Source: Planctomycetota bacterium (GTDB lineage: Bacteria > Planctomycetota > Planctomycetia > Pirellulales > Pirellulaceae). From it: 5,421 nucleotides of DNA. Positions 5,206-5,421 of the stretch are shown in pieces (within the stretch, counting starts at the first letter, position 1; each line of letters starts with the position of its first letter). Position numbers and translations under genes: made by a program. The notes below the pieces were generated by a model. It saw only the letters and a program-made list of their open reading frames with translations. It was not told where the DNA came from and ran no database searches. The stretch spans positions 1 through 5,421 of the forward strand of contig JAJRVM010000125.1 of NCBI GenBank assembly GCA_024277285.1. The letters run 5' to 3'.

Positions 5206-5421
5206 TCACACGATCAACATGGCATCCCCGTAGCTGAAGAACCGATAATGGTCGTCGACCGCAGTTTCGTACGCACGTTTCAACAGAGCATCGCCGCCGA
5301 AACACCTGACCAGTACCAACAGTGTGCTGCGCGGCAGGTGAAAGTTGGTCAGTAGCGCGTCGACGCCGTGAAAGGAGAAAGGGGGACGGATGAATAGATC
5401 GGTTTCGCCTTGCCATGGACG
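5206..5421 (-). CDS. queA: S-adenosylmethionine:tRNA ribosyltransferase-isomerase, C-terminal part
   Basis: QueA transfers and isomerises the ribose of S-adenosylmethionine onto 7-aminomethyl-7-deazaguanine in tRNA, giving epoxyqueuosine at the wobble position. Only the last 71 residues are present; the gene runs off the right edge. The minus frame from 5421 reads through [11 protein letters not shown], then [16 protein letters not shown], a [15 protein letters not shown] stretch and the terminal [13 protein letters not shown] before TGA at 5208-5206. TNFHLPxSTLLxLV and YRFxSxGDAMLI are hallmark QueA C-terminal motifs, so the assignment is firm despite truncation. The frame appears intact to its natural end. 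The following minus-strand gene starts 139 bases downstream, with a hairpin between, so queA is probably a separate transcription unit. It implies that queuosine modification takes place in this organism. Confidence 0.95.
   Translation of the reverse strand, partial: RPWQGETDLFIRPPFSFHGVDALLTNFHLPRSTLLVLVRCFGGDALLKRAYETAVDDHYRFFSYGDAMLIV

Noticed and set aside
5156..5416. 86-residue minus-strand open frame at the right edge
   Set aside because: It is a shifted frame over the queA 3' end; the true frame shows the QueA hallmarks and stops at 5206.

Overview
The window is a housekeeping stretch of about 55% GC. It most resembles a planctomycete of the Pirellula/Rhodopirellula type. That assignment is an inference from the overall character of the proteins, the loosely packed genes with separate intergenic regions, and an intergenic GC-hairpin element built around an ACCCC-GAA-GGGGT stem-loop of a kind I associate with such genomes. 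No marker gene here proves the lineage.

Layout. Positions 1-75 hold the last 24 codons of a plus-strand gene with a Lys/Pro/Glu-rich tail. A 589-base non-coding stretch (76-664) follows. Its right part (421-601) is an array of GC-rich inverted repeats enclosed by a 10-bp outer stem. Next comes a plus-strand RluD-type 23S rRNA pseudouridine synthase (665-1639). Everything to its right is on the minus strand. In transcription order these are: the C-terminal 71 residues of QueA (5421-5206, cut by the window edge), a COG4112-like Nudix protein (5066-4446), the cysteine desulfurase IscS (4385-3201), an A-type Fe-S carrier of the ErpA/IscA family (2931-2599), and a BshB1-like PIG-L/LmbE deacetylase (2400-1663). 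The deacetylase converges on rluD with only 23 bases between the two stop codons.

How the genes fit together. IscS supplies persulfide sulfur, and the A-type protein carries or delivers Fe-S clusters, so the two form a functional pair. The scaffold gene iscU and the chaperones hscA/hscB are not between or beside them within the window. The 269-base gap between the pair, with a good sigma70-like promoter in front of the A-type gene, suggests separate expression. QueA and RluD are both RNA-modification enzymes but are unlinked in orientation. The Nudix protein and the deacetylase are probably neighbours without a direct functional link, although bacillithiol-type thiol chemistry and Fe-S/sulfur metabolism are related themes.

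The most notable non-coding signals are the 421-601 hairpin array, an 8-bp-arm inverted repeat with competing GGAC/GTCC pairings directly upstream of iscS, and an 11-bp-stem hairpin between the A-type carrier and the deacetylase. I found no tRNA, rRNA, CRISPR, transposase or phage gene, and I see no strong evidence of a wholly new protein system.
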